NCBI GenBank assembly: GCA_023701435.1
Contig: JAMPXB010000024.1
Coordinates: 1 to 56,914, forward strand
Length of the DNA: 56,914 nucleotides
Source: Bacteriovoracaceae bacterium
GTDB taxonomy: Bacteria; Bdellovibrionota; Bacteriovoracia; Bacteriovoracales; Bacteriovoracaceae
Reading direction: 5' to 3'
Part shown: positions 1 through 8,163 of the stretch, in pieces
How the letters are laid out: each line of letters opens with the position of its first letter
Position numbering within the stretch: position 1 is the first letter of the stretch
Made by a program: the position numbers and the translations under genes
The notes under the pieces: generated by a model
Told to the model about the DNA's origin: nothing
What the model saw: the letters and a program-made list of their open reading frames with translations, nothing else
The model's database searches: none

Positions 1-198
1 CCGATCCCCAAAAGTGTATAGAAGTTAGACAATTCAGTGATCAAAAAAACAACACAGCAAAGCTGCTGATAAGTGGTTCGGATCCTTACGTCTTTCTGCA
101 AACCAATTGAAAATAAGGAATTTTAGGAGCATAGGCCGGGAACCGCTGACTCATTTGGCCCTTCTTTAGGTGGCACATGATTTGCTTTTAATCTCGGC

Positions 199-1983
199 AT
201 GAAAAAACTTATCTCATCCTTCCTACTATGTGTTCTAGTGGCCCAAAATTCATGGGCCCAGCAAAATTGTCCCCTGACAAACTCCAAGTTAACAGATCTG
301 CGGACTTCGGCTTCGAAGCTCGCCCAGAAGATTAGCTTGAGTGCCCAATGCCAGGCCTTCGAGGATTCGGTCAATACTACCAACAAGGAACTGAAGGGCA
401 TTGCCGAGAAAATCTCCTTGTTTGATGAAGGGGAAGAGGGTGGAGATAAACAGGCCTTGGCACTGGATGCGGTCGCCAAACTTGATGGCATCAGCACACT
501 TTTAAAAGATCAAAATTGCGGGAAACAACTAGTTGGTATGTTGGATTATGTGGGGGCCTTTGTGGATGTGGCCACTGGCCTTGCTCCGTTTCTGGCCATT
601 TACGGTGGACCGGCGGCCATGCCGTGGGTACTGGGACCAGCGCTCGGTGGGGCTGCCATCAAGTCACTCATCGCTTTTTTCCAGAATAAAAAAATCAACA
701 TGAGGGATGCGGAACAAAGTAATGCTTTTATCCAGAACTCCTGCTCATTTTATAATCTTGATCTCATTAAGACCTCCATTGATGATTTGCAGTTAAACCG
801 CTACTCGCGTATTGAAAAAGAATTAGCGGACAATAAGCGCTTTTTAAAATGGTTGGAAACAAATGCTCCCGATAAACCTGATTCGGAACTGATGAGTCTC
901 CTCAAAAAATCGCAAAAGGATCAGGGACGCATTCAGTACCTGCAGGATAATTTTAAGGCCGATCCGGTGGAAGCCTGTATTTATATCCGCGCCTATGCCT
1001 CAAGAGAGGATGGATCAGAGGGTGATAACTTGGTGGACCGGGTGTGGAACAATTATGAGCGCACACTGGAAGAGGGCTCGTTTCGCTTAGAGCTGGAGAA
1101 AAAATATTTTTTATATGAGCTCAATGATTCGACGGCGGTGATGGATCTCTCAAAATGCAAGGAGCTTGGGCAACGCTGGCTTAATAAAATTGATGCACTC
1201 GCAGTAGCGGGAACTAACGATCTATCCAAGAAAGTGGCCGAACAACCACAGGTGGTAACCTATGAGAAATGGAAAACCGAGAAGGCCAAAATAGTTGAGT
1301 CCATTACCGTGCTGGAAGCGAAGATCAAGTTCTTGCAAGAAATGAAAAGTGACGGCTTTAATATTGAGTATTCAGAAATTATCCGCAGTCACCAGTTGGT
1401 TCAAGACACAATATTTGAGAGCTATAAGTATATGGTGGTGCTCAGAATGCAGGGTCTCGCCGAAGCGTGGCTTAATGTGAAGCAGGAAGACGCTCACAAA
1501 GAATATAAGAGCTTTTTTTCGCGCAAGAAAGATGTCGAAAAGCGCATGGAAGATATTAAGAAAATTATTGGCATCCGAGGCGAACTTCGAAAAGCAGACG
1601 TTATTAAGTATGCCAACGATTACGTCCAAGAGCATGGCGAAGATCACCGGGTTATTCAAAGTGGATTAGTAGTGGATGTATGTAACCAACTAAGACAGAC
1701 CTGGAGCTCTTGGTACAATGGATTAATTCACGCTGAGGCGGGGAAAAACTACTGCCTGACTTTTGATAAGGTTATTAACAAGCTCGATTATCCGGCCGTT
1801 CAGAAGATGTGCTTTGGGACCTCGTCGAAAATTGGGTACCGCTATAATTCGCTGAAGAATCAGGTGCGGGATATTAAGGCGATTAAGTCCGAGGCGGATG
1901 AGATTGCAGAGAAGATGAAGCAGTTGGAATGTGAAGGAAGAGAGGTCGTGGTGAGTGATGAGGTGTTGAAGAAGCCGTTTTAG
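199..1983 (+). CDS. Secreted protein of unknown function (594 aa)
   Basis: I do not recognise the family. The N-terminus is a clear signal peptide (Lys-Lys start, hydrophobic stretch to about residue 17, Ala-rich cleavage site near residue 20), so the product is exported. A Gly/Ala/Pro-rich hydrophobic segment lies at about residues 110-155 and could be a membrane-active or buried helix. The rest is strongly charged and predicted helical or coiled-coil, with Cys residues scattered along the chain that could form disulfides. The ATG at 199 is the first one after an in-frame TGA at 178-180. No strong Shine-Dalgarno is visible. A REP palindrome and a structured terminator-like repeat follow the stop codon within a few bases. 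Confidence 0.8.
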   Translation: MKKLISSFLLCVLVAQNSWAQQNCPLTNSKLTDLRTSASKLAQKISLSAQCQAFEDSVNTTNKELKGIAEKISLFDEGEEGGDKQALALDAVAKLDGISTLLKDQNCGKQLVGMLDYVGAFVDVATGLAPFLAIYGGPAAMPWVLGPALGGAAIKSLIAFFQNKKINMRDAEQSNAFIQNSCSFYNLDLIKTSIDDLQLNRYSRIEKELADNKRFLKWLETNAPDKPDSELMSLLKKSQKDQGRIQYLQDNFKADPVEACIYIRAYASREDGSEGDNLVDRVWNNYERTLEEGSFRLELEKKYFLYELNDSTAVMDLSKCKELGQRWLNKIDALAVAGTNDLSKKVAEQPQVVTYEKWKTEKAKIVESITVLEAKIKFLQEMKSDGFNIEYSEIIRSHQLVQDTIFESYKYMVVLRMQGLAEAWLNVKQEDAHKEYKSFFSRKKDVEKRMEDIKKIIGIRGELRKADVIKYANDYVQEHGEDHRVIQSGLVVDVCNQLRQTWSSWYNGLIHAEAGKNYCLTFDKVINKLDYPAVQKMCFGTSSKIGYRYNSLKNQVRDIKAIKSEADEIAEKMKQLECEGREVVVSDEVLKKPF

Positions 1984-1987
1984 TTAG

Positions 1988-2006
1988 AAAGGTAGCGTCT
2001 ACCTTT
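1988..2006. repeat. REP palindrome, canonical copy
   Basis: AAAGGTAGCGTCTACCTTT: perfect 8-bp arms around a CGT loop, starting 5 bp after the stop codon of the upstream gene. This is the reference copy for the family. Confidence 0.9.
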
Positions 2007-2011
2007 TAGGG

Positions 2012-2103
2012 ATTCATAAGCTCAGAATGAGCTGGGATTAATTAATAAATTTAGTGTCTGAGCTTGGGAGGGCGAAAACGAAGTTTTCGCCCTCCTGTTT
2101 TTT
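2012..2103 (+). terminator. Two-stem structured repeat, copy 1, with terminator end
   Basis: AAGCTCAG (2018-2025) pairs perfectly with CTGAGCTT (2058-2065) across a 32-nt loop. It is followed at once by a 13-bp stem, GGAGGGCGAAAAC (2067-2079) with GTTTTCGCCCTCC (2083-2095), loop GAA, then TGTTTTTT. The second stem plus T-run is a good Rho-independent terminator for the gene ending at 1983. Four more copies of the two-stem element occur in the window at 4681, 42853, 44796 and 50714. Confidence 0.8.
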
Positions 2104-2106
2104 GGG

Positions 2107-2325
2107 TTAGGCGACGTCTGTGCTTTTTTGAGATGCCTTCTGGAAGTCGTTCGCAATAACGGCTAGTTTTTGGTCGATTGCAAATGCGGTTATTTCACGC
2201 CCTTCTTCCTGAAGTTCATCAATTACCCCATAGAGAACTTCAGAGGTGAATTTCTTAGCTTCTCTTGGACCCTTGAGTTCAAGAATTATGCGATAGAGGA
2301 TTTCAATCGATTGAGATGAATTCAT
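2107..2325 (-). CDS. Small hypothetical protein (72 aa)
   Basis: Not recognised. It is a small soluble, mostly helical, charged protein without a signal peptide or membrane segment. The start is supported by an AAAGGA-type ribosome-binding site just upstream of the ATG at 2325. It is transcribed towards the structured repeat at 2012-2103, so that hairpin could terminate it in the other direction. A second small charged ORF lies immediately upstream on the same strand at 2369-2518, and the two may form a two-gene unit. No function can be assigned. Confidence 0.6.
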   Translation of the reverse strand: MNSSQSIEILYRIILELKGPREAKKFTSEVLYGVIDELQEEGREITAFAIDQKLAVIANDFQKASQKSTDVA

Positions 2326-2368
2326 GAGGGGTCCTTTTAGGTATTATCGGCAAGGGATTTAAAAATAA

Positions 2369-2518
2369 TTAATTCTCACCTAGTTTTTTCCTCATTGCTT
2401 TTAAAGCAAAATGCAAACGCTTCATTTCATACATTTTATGAAGGTTTTCATCTTTCTTTGCCTGTTCTAATTCATAGATCGTTTCTCTAATCCATCTCGC
2501 AATCATTTCTTCCATCAT
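2369..2518 (-). CDS. Very small basic helical protein (48-49 aa)
   Basis: A short ORF reading MEEMIARW at its start and ending KKLGEN before TAA at 2369-2371. A strong AGGAG site lies just upstream of a tandem ATG ATG (2518 and 2515); the second ATG has the better spacing. The product is charged and helical, with many Lys, Glu and Met and no membrane segment. It is 43 bp upstream of the 72-aa gene on the same strand, suggesting co-transcription. The family is unknown; support is the strong ribosome-binding site and an unbroken reading frame. Confidence 0.55.
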   Translation of the reverse strand: MMEEMIARWIRETIYELEQAKKDENLHKMYEMKRLHFALKAMRKKLGEN

Positions 2519-2621
2519 CTTCTCCTATAGAGAGAAATTGAATAAGAGAAGTAATTGCATTGTTAAAGAAAGGATCAACATAGCGACTAATTTTCTTCAA
2601 TGATGAAACTTTCAAGACATA

Positions 2622-2660
2622 AAAAGAGGGCAAAGACGCTTTAGCGTTTTTGCCCTCTTG
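2622..2660 (-). terminator. Rho-independent terminator for the 2689-4118 operon
   Basis: Read on the minus strand, AGAGGGCAAAAACGC pairs with GCGTCTTTGCCCTCT (one G-T wobble) around a short loop and is followed by TTTTT. It lies just beyond the last gene of the minus-strand pair. Confidence 0.75.
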
Positions 2661-2663
2661 CTA

Positions 2664-2682
2664 TAAGGTATACGCTACCTTT
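2664..2682. repeat. REP palindrome, one-substitution variant
   Basis: TAAGGTATACGCTACCTTT. On the minus strand this is AAAGGTAGCGTATACCTTA. It sits 7 bp after the TAA stop of the minus-strand gene at 2689-3306. Confidence 0.8.
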
Positions 2683-2688
2683 CGGACA

Positions 2689-3306
2689 TTAGGGACGGAA
2701 GGTTTTTTCTTTTTTGTCGTGGCCGACTTTGAGTTCTTTCCATTCGAAAGAGTCGCCGATGAGTTCGGCGCGGATGGAGTCTTTTTCAACTTTTGCCATC
2801 GGGAGAATGACGTCGCCTGGTTGAGTTAGGGTGATGCCTTTGAGGGCTACCTTCTTCTGTGATTCGACTTCTTGGCCTTTGGCGTTGGTTTCAAGGCAAG
2901 AGACAGTGACGGAAGACTTCTCCACTTTTAACTTGGAGAAAGTCATGCAGTCTACCTGGGCAAGTTTTTTCCATTCTTTCTTGGCTGGATTGTAGCTATG
3001 AAATTGCGGGCTATCACCTTGCTCCACTGTGCGTTGGCTCATGACCACTAGCTGATTTTTTTCAGCAGGGAAGAGGGCCACAACTTCACGGTGAGACAAT
3101 TCCGTTGGAAGAGCGATCTTATTTGAAGACATGTCTTTAGTAACCTGTAACAGGTAAGTCTCAGGTTCCATGCCTTTAGCCTCAAGCTTTACTCCGGCGA
3201 AGATGTCTTTGCCACTCGTATTGAGAGTGGTGAACACTGGGGCCTGGGCACAAGCGACCGAGGTAATAAAAAGAGAAGCAAAAGCGAGTGTTGATATTTT
3301 TTTCAT
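2689..3306 (-). CDS. Secreted hypothetical protein (205 aa)
   Basis: Not recognised. A typical signal peptide (Lys-Lys start, hydrophobic core, Ala-x-Ala cleavage near residue 20) indicates export. The mature part is rich in beta-forming residues and Lys and has a few Cys, as in small periplasmic proteins. The ATG at 3306 has an AGGAAA ribosome-binding site. The gene starts 8 bp after the stop of the polysaccharide deacetylase, so the two are probably an operon and the product may act in the same cell-wall or exopolysaccharide process. A REP and a terminator follow it. Confidence 0.75.
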   Translation of the reverse strand: MKKISTLAFASLFITSVACAQAPVFTTLNTSGKDIFAGVKLEAKGMEPETYLLQVTKDMSSNKIALPTELSHREVVALFPAEKNQLVVMSQRTVEQGDSPQFHSYNPAKKEWKKLAQVDCMTFSKLKVEKSSVTVSCLETNAKGQEVESQKKVALKGITLTQPGDVILPMAKVEKDSIRAELIGDSFEWKELKVGHDKKEKTFRP

Positions 3307-3314
3307 AATTTTTC

Positions 3315-4118
3315 CTAGTCTTCTAAATTTTCAATAATGTCATCAAGTGAATCACGAAGGATTTCCACACTCTTGGTAAGTGATGCTTCTTCGCAGGCCT
3401 CCGGTGGCAGCGGCTTAGCGGCTTCTGGCACGAATGTTTCCATTGGTGCAAAGGTATGGCCTTCACGTTTTACCGCGCGGATCCAGTCATGAAGATTATC
3501 TACTGTGAATTTCTGAATGTCGTGGAAAAGCACCACGCCACCTTTGTGTTTACAGATGTCTTTTAACAGGGTCGGCAAAAGCGTCGGACGTTTCTTGGCG
3601 TCCCAGTCGTTAGTATCAATGTCCCAACCGACATGGGTAAAGCCGGCCTTTTTTACCGTTCTCATAACCATATCGTTTTTGGCCTGAGTCGTCGGATTAG
3701 AAGAGCGGAACGATCCTCCACCATAGGGCAGACGCAGCACCGGCGAGAGGTAATCCTTTAAAAGCGGATTAGGCTTCATGATATTTTCTTTCACGCGAGC
3801 TGCAGAGAAAGTCGGGTGATTAATGTGTTCGTAGGTGTGAGAGCCGATGCGATGACCTTCGCGTTTCATCTGATCGAGAAGGGCGTATTTAGGCTTATTA
3901 TCTGGATTGGCCTTACCTCCGGCAAAGTGTTTCCCTAAGACAAAAAAGGTCGCTGGCACCTTTTCTTCTTTTAAGATGTCGAGCACCTTGGGGGTTAAGG
4001 CCAGGTGGGGACCGTCATCAAAAGTGAAGTGTACTGGATAGGTTTTACCATCCGGACACACGGCCTGGGCTGAAGGGAGTATTAGAACGCCTAGAGTGAT
4101 AAGTATTAGTTTTTTCAC
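3315..4118 (-). CDS. Polysaccharide deacetylase (NodB homology domain), exported
   Basis: Carbohydrate esterase family 4 enzyme, which removes N-acetyl (or O-acetyl) groups from amino-sugar polymers such as peptidoglycan or exopolysaccharide. Visible motifs are TFDDGP (metal-binding Asp pair), SHTYEH (metal His pair), LRLPYGGG, and VLFHD near the C-terminus. I chose the GTG at 4118 (267 aa) because it gives a standard signal peptide (KKLILITLGVLILPSAQA). The longer reading frame from 4226 would bury this signal after 35 unrelated residues and run into the divergent gene. First gene of a two-gene operon with 2689-3306. Confidence 0.9.
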   Translation of the reverse strand: MKKLILITLGVLILPSAQAVCPDGKTYPVHFTFDDGPHLALTPKVLDILKEEKVPATFFVLGKHFAGGKANPDNKPKYALLDQMKREGHRIGSHTYEHINHPTFSAARVKENIMKPNPLLKDYLSPVLRLPYGGGSFRSSNPTTQAKNDMVMRTVKKAGFTHVGWDIDTNDWDAKKRPTLLPTLLKDICKHKGGVVLFHDIQKFTVDNLHDWIRAVKREGHTFAPMETFVPEAAKPLPPEACEEASLTKSVEILRDSLDDIIENLED

Positions 4119-4217
4119 AGTACACGTATCGGCTGGAAACCGGAAATACTTGAGAGAATAATTTTTAAGCGTTGTTGAGTGCTTTGCCAAAGGAGTAAAA
4201 TGTTTTGGAGGCGACTT

Positions 4218-4673
4218 ATGCATCAAGAAATCGTAGAAAATTTCGTCTTTCGTGGTTTCAGTTTTCCGGTTCTGCTCCCCATCGCTGTGTTCAAAGTGAA
4301 CTCCCGGGGAACCAAATTTCTCGACATTAATATGGAAGAACTCAAAGACCGCGTGGCCTTTAGTTTGATGACTTATCCATATGCTTACAATGGAGGCATG
4401 CTCTATTTTATTCGGCGGTATCTGGATTTTTCATTACGGGAGATGGCGCTGGTTTTAGAGGTGAGTGAAGAAGAGCTGGTGAGATGGGAGGAGAGAGCGC
4501 AGGGGGTGGTGAAGCTTGGGAAAGAGCAGCGGATAGCGGTTTTTGAAGAGTTAAAGCAGTGCTTTTTTAAGAATAAGGAAAAGGTGATTGATGAAGGGGT
4601 GAAGAAAAAAGAGAGTTGGAATGAAGTGAATGATGAGTTGCTGGAGATTGGGATGTTGTATTATTTGAAGTAG
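4218..4673 (+). CDS. Small HTH protein, MqsA/Xre-like C-terminal domain (151 aa)
   Basis: Residues from about 70 to 110 (FIRRYLDFSLREMALVLEV, then SEEELVRWEE) match the helix-turn-helix arrangement of Xre-type and MqsA-type antitoxin/regulator domains: a first helix, then a scaffold and recognition helix ending in RWE. The N-terminal part lacks the zinc-binding Cys pairs of MqsA. The start at 4218 is set by a strong GGAGG (4207-4211) with 6-nt spacing; the longer frame from 4179 has no such support. It is divergent from the deacetylase operon, sharing a ~100-bp promoter region, so it may regulate it. That role is inference. Confidence 0.65.
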   Translation: MHQEIVENFVFRGFSFPVLLPIAVFKVNSRGTKFLDINMEELKDRVAFSLMTYPYAYNGGMLYFIRRYLDFSLREMALVLEVSEEELVRWEERAQGVVKLGKEQRIAVFEELKQCFFKNKEKVIDEGVKKKESWNEVNDELLEIGMLYYLK

Positions 4674-4680
4674 GAGTAGG

Positions 4681-4765
4681 TTTCATAAGTTCAGAAGAAA
4701 AAATAATCAAATTCAAAAGAATGTGGCTGAACTTGGAAGGGCGAAACCGGAGTTTTCGCCCTTCT
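4681..4765 (+). repeat. Two-stem structured repeat, copy 2
   Basis: AAGTTCAG (4687-4694) pairs with CTGAACTT (4727-4734) across a 32-nt loop, then GAAGGGCGAAA pairs with TTTTCGCCCTTC. Relative to copy 1 both stems change by compensating pairs (C-G to T-A; G-C to A-T), which supports a folded RNA. It follows the HTH gene by 7 bp. Confidence 0.75.
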
Positions 4766-4881
4766 CTTGAGGGAATGGGTTTCGAAAAAGAAAATAGTTA
4801 TTATCTTATTATTGTAAATCATGACATTGAAAGTAGGGAGAGGGTAGGGTTCGAAAATCTTCTGTGAGTCCTTCCATTAGA

Positions 4882-4897
4882 CGCCCAATGAAGGGCG
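4882..4897 (+). promoter_or_regulatory. 5' hairpin upstream of small hydrophobic peptide gene A
   Basis: CGCCC and GGGCG pair around AATGAA. The hairpin and about 20 flanking bases are conserved before the paralogous gene at 8080. It ends about 20 nt before the start codon. Confidence 0.55.
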
Positions 4898-4917
4898 CCT
4901 TTAACAGAAGGAATTTC

Positions 4918-4992
4918 ATGGAAGAAATATCCAGGGTTCTACTTCTCCTCATTTTATTGTTACAGCTTGCTGTAATTTTAAGAATGTTTTGA
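4918..4992 (+). CDS. Tiny single-helix hydrophobic peptide A (24 aa)
   Basis: ATG at 4918 to TGA at 4990-4992, preceded by AGAAGGA with 5-nt spacing. The peptide starts MEE and is then almost wholly hydrophobic with the core LLLQLAVIL, ending in a short basic tail, as expected for one membrane-spanning helix. It is a clear paralogue of the 25-codon gene at 8080-8157: same MEE start, same QLAVIL core, same upstream hairpin, and each has its own terminator. Size, hydrophobicity and duplication resemble type I toxin peptides or small membrane-complex subunits; which of these is unknown. Confidence 0.65.
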   Translation: MEEISRVLLLLILLLQLAVILRMF

Positions 4993-5002
4993 AGTAGATT
5001 TA

Positions 5003-5035
5003 GGAAAGGGGTTAGCCCCCCCTTTCCACCTGTTT
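5003..5035 (+). terminator. Terminator hairpin after peptide A
   Basis: GGAAAGGGG (5003-5011) pairs with CCCCTTTCC (5019-5027), loop of 7 nt, followed by a T-rich stretch. It lies 10 bp after the stop of the 24-aa gene. Confidence 0.6.
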
Positions 5036-5115
5036 ATTTCTCTCTCTATTTTATATTAAAACCCAGATCCAAGTATAGAGAAAGTTTTGTGAGTGATAAT
5101 TCAAGAGTTTAACGC

Positions 5116-5134
5116 TCTCTACCCGCTACCTTTT
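5116..5134. repeat. REP palindrome, degenerate
   Basis: Minus-strand reading is AAAAGGTAGCGGGTAGAGA, with one arm intact. It touches the TAA stop of the minus-strand gene at 5133-6746. Confidence 0.65.
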
Positions 5135-6746
5135 AGTTCATCGACTTAATTTGATACGAGCCATCGGCTTCAAATTGAATGTTGAGTTGACCTGCAAAGC
5201 CATCAATGTCGTTCCCGAAGATAACATAATCATTCACCAGTTTAAGTGGCTCTTGATTGGACTTAAGTCCCAGCTCCTGAGCGAGCAGCAGTGATAAGTT
5301 ATAATGAGTCATATACTTAGGCATAGTGCCTGCAGGAAGCTTATGATTGTAAGCCATCATCATCACTGGAATCTCAAAGGATGAGGGAACGAGGGTGCCG
5401 TGGCCCCACTGACCATTTTCACCGAGTCCTTCGCCGTGATCAGAAAAATAGAGCATCAATATCTTCTTCGGTGATGCGCTCACAATGCCATGAAACTCTT
5501 TCATGAAGCGATCAAATTCCACTACCGAGTTGTCGTAATAGTTTACTGGCCCATCGTGAGGGAAAATCTGTGATTCTTTACTGGAGCGCAGGGCCCAGGG
5601 GCCATGGGAGCCGCGCTGGTGAAGGACGATAAATTCTCTTTCATTGCTCGCTACGAGATCTTTTAAATGAGGCAGAAGATCGCGATCGAGGGCGGCCTGG
5701 TGGTCAATCGTTTGTGGTGAGAGGTCTTCAAGGGTGCGGTAATCATCCAGTGAAGCCGAGCAAATATAAGGAGCAATGTAGCGGAGCTGCTGAGCACTTT
5801 GGATGGAGAGGAAACGAGTGGTGTAGCCCTGCGCTTTGGCCAATTTAAAAAGACAGTGCTGACCCTTGGCGGCCTTGATACTGCCGGCGGCACCATAGCC
5901 CATATTAAAAACGAAAGCGACGGCGATGTCGGTGGAGACTCCGCCAGAAATTCCGGTGGTGTGGAAAAAGCGAGGATCATTTTTAAGACTGGTAAGAAAT
6001 GGCGTGGTCGGGCGCTGGTAGCCGAAGAGTTCCATGTGATGAGGAGTTAAGCTCTCCCCCATGATCACCACGATTTTATCCCACTCGGCTTTCCGCGCCG
6101 GCTCGAGTTTTAGGTCCAGCGAAGAGTTGGTACTGGCAGCGCCATTGGCACTTTTCATTAATTTATGAGGAAGAATTTTTCCGGAAAAATAAGAGAAGGC
6201 GAGATAGACATTCATCCCCGCCAGCTCGCGAGTGGAAGGCTGGCGGCCCCAGGTGTTACCGGTCACCATGGTGCGGATGGGGTTGTAGATAAAATACAAA
6301 CAAAATAAAACACCGATCCATTTGGAAGCGTAGAGAATTTTTGTCCGACGAAAAAGAAGAAAACCCAAAGAAAGTGGGATCACGGTAAAGAGGAGCGGAA
6401 TCCAAATATGGTGAAGTTCAACCAGAAGGGTGCCCCACATTTCATGGGCCTGGGTGAATAGGAGGAAAAATTCAGACGGCAGAATTTGAGTGCCGTAATA
6501 GGAAAGATGGGCCATCTGGAAGAAATTAAGAAGCAGAACAAAGCTTAAGAATAAATAACGAAGGCCTGTTTGCTTAATGAAAGTTGCGAGCAGGATAAAA
6601 CCAAAGGTCGCCAGATACTTGCCAAAAGTAAGCCATACAATGGGAATATCCTTCATGGAATAAAAAAGATACTGCTGGGCCAAGGTCATGACGAAAAAGG
6701 CCAGGCCCAGAACCAAGTGGGTGCGGATTTTTTTAAACATGGCCAA
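5133..6746 (-). CDS. Phosphoethanolamine transferase / sulfatase-fold membrane enzyme (EptA-like)
   Basis: Inner-membrane enzyme of the alkaline-phosphatase superfamily that moves phosphoethanolamine (or a related group) onto lipid A, LPS core or another periplasmic glycan. About five membrane helices fill residues 1-160, followed by a periplasmic catalytic domain. Visible motifs are VVIMGES (226-232, metal-binding Glu), GYQRPTTPFL (242-251), the nucleophile-threonine region STDIAV (271-276) and SDHGEG (435-440, metal Asp/His). The length of 537 aa is usual. ATG at 6746 was used; a Met two codons later is possible. No partner gene adjoins it, and the APH-like kinase is divergent. The exact substrate cannot be told. 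Confidence 0.85.
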   Translation of the reverse strand: MAMFKKIRTHLVLGLAFFVMTLAQQYLFYSMKDIPIVWLTFGKYLATFGFILLATFIKQTGLRYLFLSFVLLLNFFQMAHLSYYGTQILPSEFFLLFTQAHEMWGTLLVELHHIWIPLLFTVIPLSLGFLLFRRTKILYASKWIGVLFCLYFIYNPIRTMVTGNTWGRQPSTRELAGMNVYLAFSYFSGKILPHKLMKSANGAASTNSSLDLKLEPARKAEWDKIVVIMGESLTPHHMELFGYQRPTTPFLTSLKNDPRFFHTTGISGGVSTDIAVAFVFNMGYGAAGSIKAAKGQHCLFKLAKAQGYTTRFLSIQSAQQLRYIAPYICSASLDDYRTLEDLSPQTIDHQAALDRDLLPHLKDLVASNEREFIVLHQRGSHGPWALRSSKESQIFPHDGPVNYYDNSVVEFDRFMKEFHGIVSASPKKILMLYFSDHGEGLGENGQWGHGTLVPSSFEIPVMMMAYNHKLPAGTMPKYMTHYNLSLLLAQELGLKSNQEPLKLVNDYVIFGNDIDGFAGQLNIQFEADGSYQIKSMN

Positions 6747-6800
6747 TCATGCCATAGAGTTTAAGAGTTTTTTAGAAGATTTTTATGTTAAATTCCGTTC

Positions 6801-7934
6801 ATGACTGCACCTCAATGGATTTCTTGCCTGGAAAAGGCCTTATGTGAACTGGCCCAAGAATACGACCCGACGGCCGGCCCTACTACCTTTGCTTTCCATC
6901 CCTTTTACCGCGTGGGAGTGGCCAAAGATTCTTTTGATCACATCGAAAAGGTTTTTGGCAAATCTTGCACGGGGCGCCTGAAGCACTATTCCGGCAATCT
7001 CGCCCGCTTGGACTGGCCTAAGTTCGTGGGGAAAAAATGGCAGGTCCCGCTCCCTAAGGATTCCATCATCTTTTTTAAGGATGATAAGGAAGGGGTGATT
7101 GTGGCCTCCCATGAAAAGCAGATCGTTTTGAAGCTCTTTTTTAATCCCCAGTCGGTGGAACTTTTGGAAAAGGAAATTGAAACACTTAAATCGATTATGC
7201 AGACAAGCTTTGCCCCATACTCTGTGCAGCTTCTGGCGGAGGGCACGACCAGCAACGGAGCGCGGTGGTTTGTAAGTAATTTTTGTTCCAATACCCTCTC
7301 AATTAAAAATCGGCCTTTCCCAGAGCGCTTTCTTTTGGAGCAATTCCCGCAAATGATCATGCCGGCGATGACTGAATTTTATAAGGCCCATCCTTATGAG
7401 GTAACTCCCGTCTCTCGGTGGATAGAGAGAGCGCAGATGAGAATCCAGAATCATCCCTCAAAGAGGCAGTTAGAAAAGCTCCTGAATCTCATTAAAACCG
7501 AAGCCCAGAAGTTTCCTCAGTATGAGGTGCTGCACGCTCATATTCATCATGATCTTCATGCAGGAAATATCCTCGTCGATGAAAAGCAAATGGTGATCAT
7601 TGATTGGGAAGGCAATGTCCGGGGTCTGGTGCTGGTGGATATTTGGGATTTTTCGAGGCGCTATATCCGGGCCCATAAGCTGGCGCGTTTCATGTTCTGG
7701 CTTTATCTCAAGGGCATAGTGAAAGGGCCTCCTCAACTGGTAAAGAAGTCGATGGATTTTTATCGGCAGTGGATGGCGGAGAACTTCAAGGCCCAAGTGC
7801 CAGAGGGGAGCGAGCGGCTTAGTCTGCTGCTTTATGTGCTGGAGCGGACCCTTATCATCTATGAACTAAGAGGGCTTAATCGCTTGAAAGATAGGAAGGG
7901 GTTTGAGGCGCAGAGTCTGGGGGCCCTTAGCTAA
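6801..7934 (+). CDS. APH-like phosphotransferase / small-molecule kinase
   Basis: The protein-kinase-like fold of the aminoglycoside-phosphotransferase/choline-kinase group is shown by HHDLHAGNIL (249-258; catalytic Asp and Asn) and IIDWEGN (266-272; metal Asp), with a likely ATP-binding Lys in IVLKLFF near residue 111. Such enzymes phosphorylate sugars, amino alcohols or LPS core heptoses. Divergent from the phosphoethanolamine transferase (54 bp apart) and close to the polysaccharide locus, so an LPS-related sugar or ethanolamine substrate is a reasonable guess. No resistance role is implied. No strong ribosome-binding site precedes the ATG at 6801. Confidence 0.75.
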   Translation: MTAPQWISCLEKALCELAQEYDPTAGPTTFAFHPFYRVGVAKDSFDHIEKVFGKSCTGRLKHYSGNLARLDWPKFVGKKWQVPLPKDSIIFFKDDKEGVIVASHEKQIVLKLFFNPQSVELLEKEIETLKSIMQTSFAPYSVQLLAEGTTSNGARWFVSNFCSNTLSIKNRPFPERFLLEQFPQMIMPAMTEFYKAHPYEVTPVSRWIERAQMRIQNHPSKRQLEKLLNLIKTEAQKFPQYEVLHAHIHHDLHAGNILVDEKQMVIIDWEGNVRGLVLVDIWDFSRRYIRAHKLARFMFWLYLKGIVKGPPQLVKKSMDFYRQWMAENFKAQVPEGSERLSLLLYVLERTLIIYELRGLNRLKDRKGFEAQSLGALS

Positions 7935-8044
7935 ACACCTGCATTTCATTTCAGGAATTTTTGTTTCTGGAATCTCAAAGACGAAGACACGTGAGATTGA
8001 GCTGAGTATGGTGCGGGAGTTCTTCTGTGACTTCTCCATTTAGA

Positions 8045-8060
8045 CGCCCAATGATGGGCG
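8045..8060 (+). promoter_or_regulatory. 5' hairpin upstream of small hydrophobic peptide gene B
   Basis: CGCCCA (8045-8050) pairs with TGGGCG (8055-8060). Same position relative to the start codon and same flanks as the hairpin at 4882-4897. Confidence 0.55.
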
Positions 8061-8079
8061 CCCTTAGATGAGGAGTTTT

Positions 8080-8157
8080 ATGGAGGAAACGATCAGGGTA
8101 CTTATCCTATTTGTTCTTTTGTTACAGCTTGCTGTAATACTAAAAACAAACTGGTAG
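8080..8157 (+). CDS. Tiny single-helix hydrophobic peptide B (25 aa)
   Basis: ATG at 8080 to TAG at 8155-8157, with AGGAG at 8071-8075 (4-nt spacing). It begins MEE, carries the hydrophobic core LLLQLAVIL and ends in a short polar tail with a terminal Trp. It is the paralogue of the 24-aa gene at 4918-4992; the N- and C-terminal residues differ while the core and the upstream hairpin are kept, which argues for a selected peptide. It has its own terminator and no obvious operon partner. It may be a type I toxin-like peptide or a small membrane regulator; no antisense RNA gene can be shown from sequence alone. Confidence 0.65.
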   Translation: MEETIRVLILFVLLLQLAVILKTNW

Positions 8158-8163
8158 GTTTTA

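Noticed and set aside
123..497. Minus-strand ORF opposite the first secreted protein
   Set aside because: Shadow frame without domain or start signal.
3315..4226. Longer deacetylase starting at 4226
   Set aside because: Adds 35 residues before a perfect signal peptide and collides with the divergent HTH gene, which has a strong ribosome-binding site.
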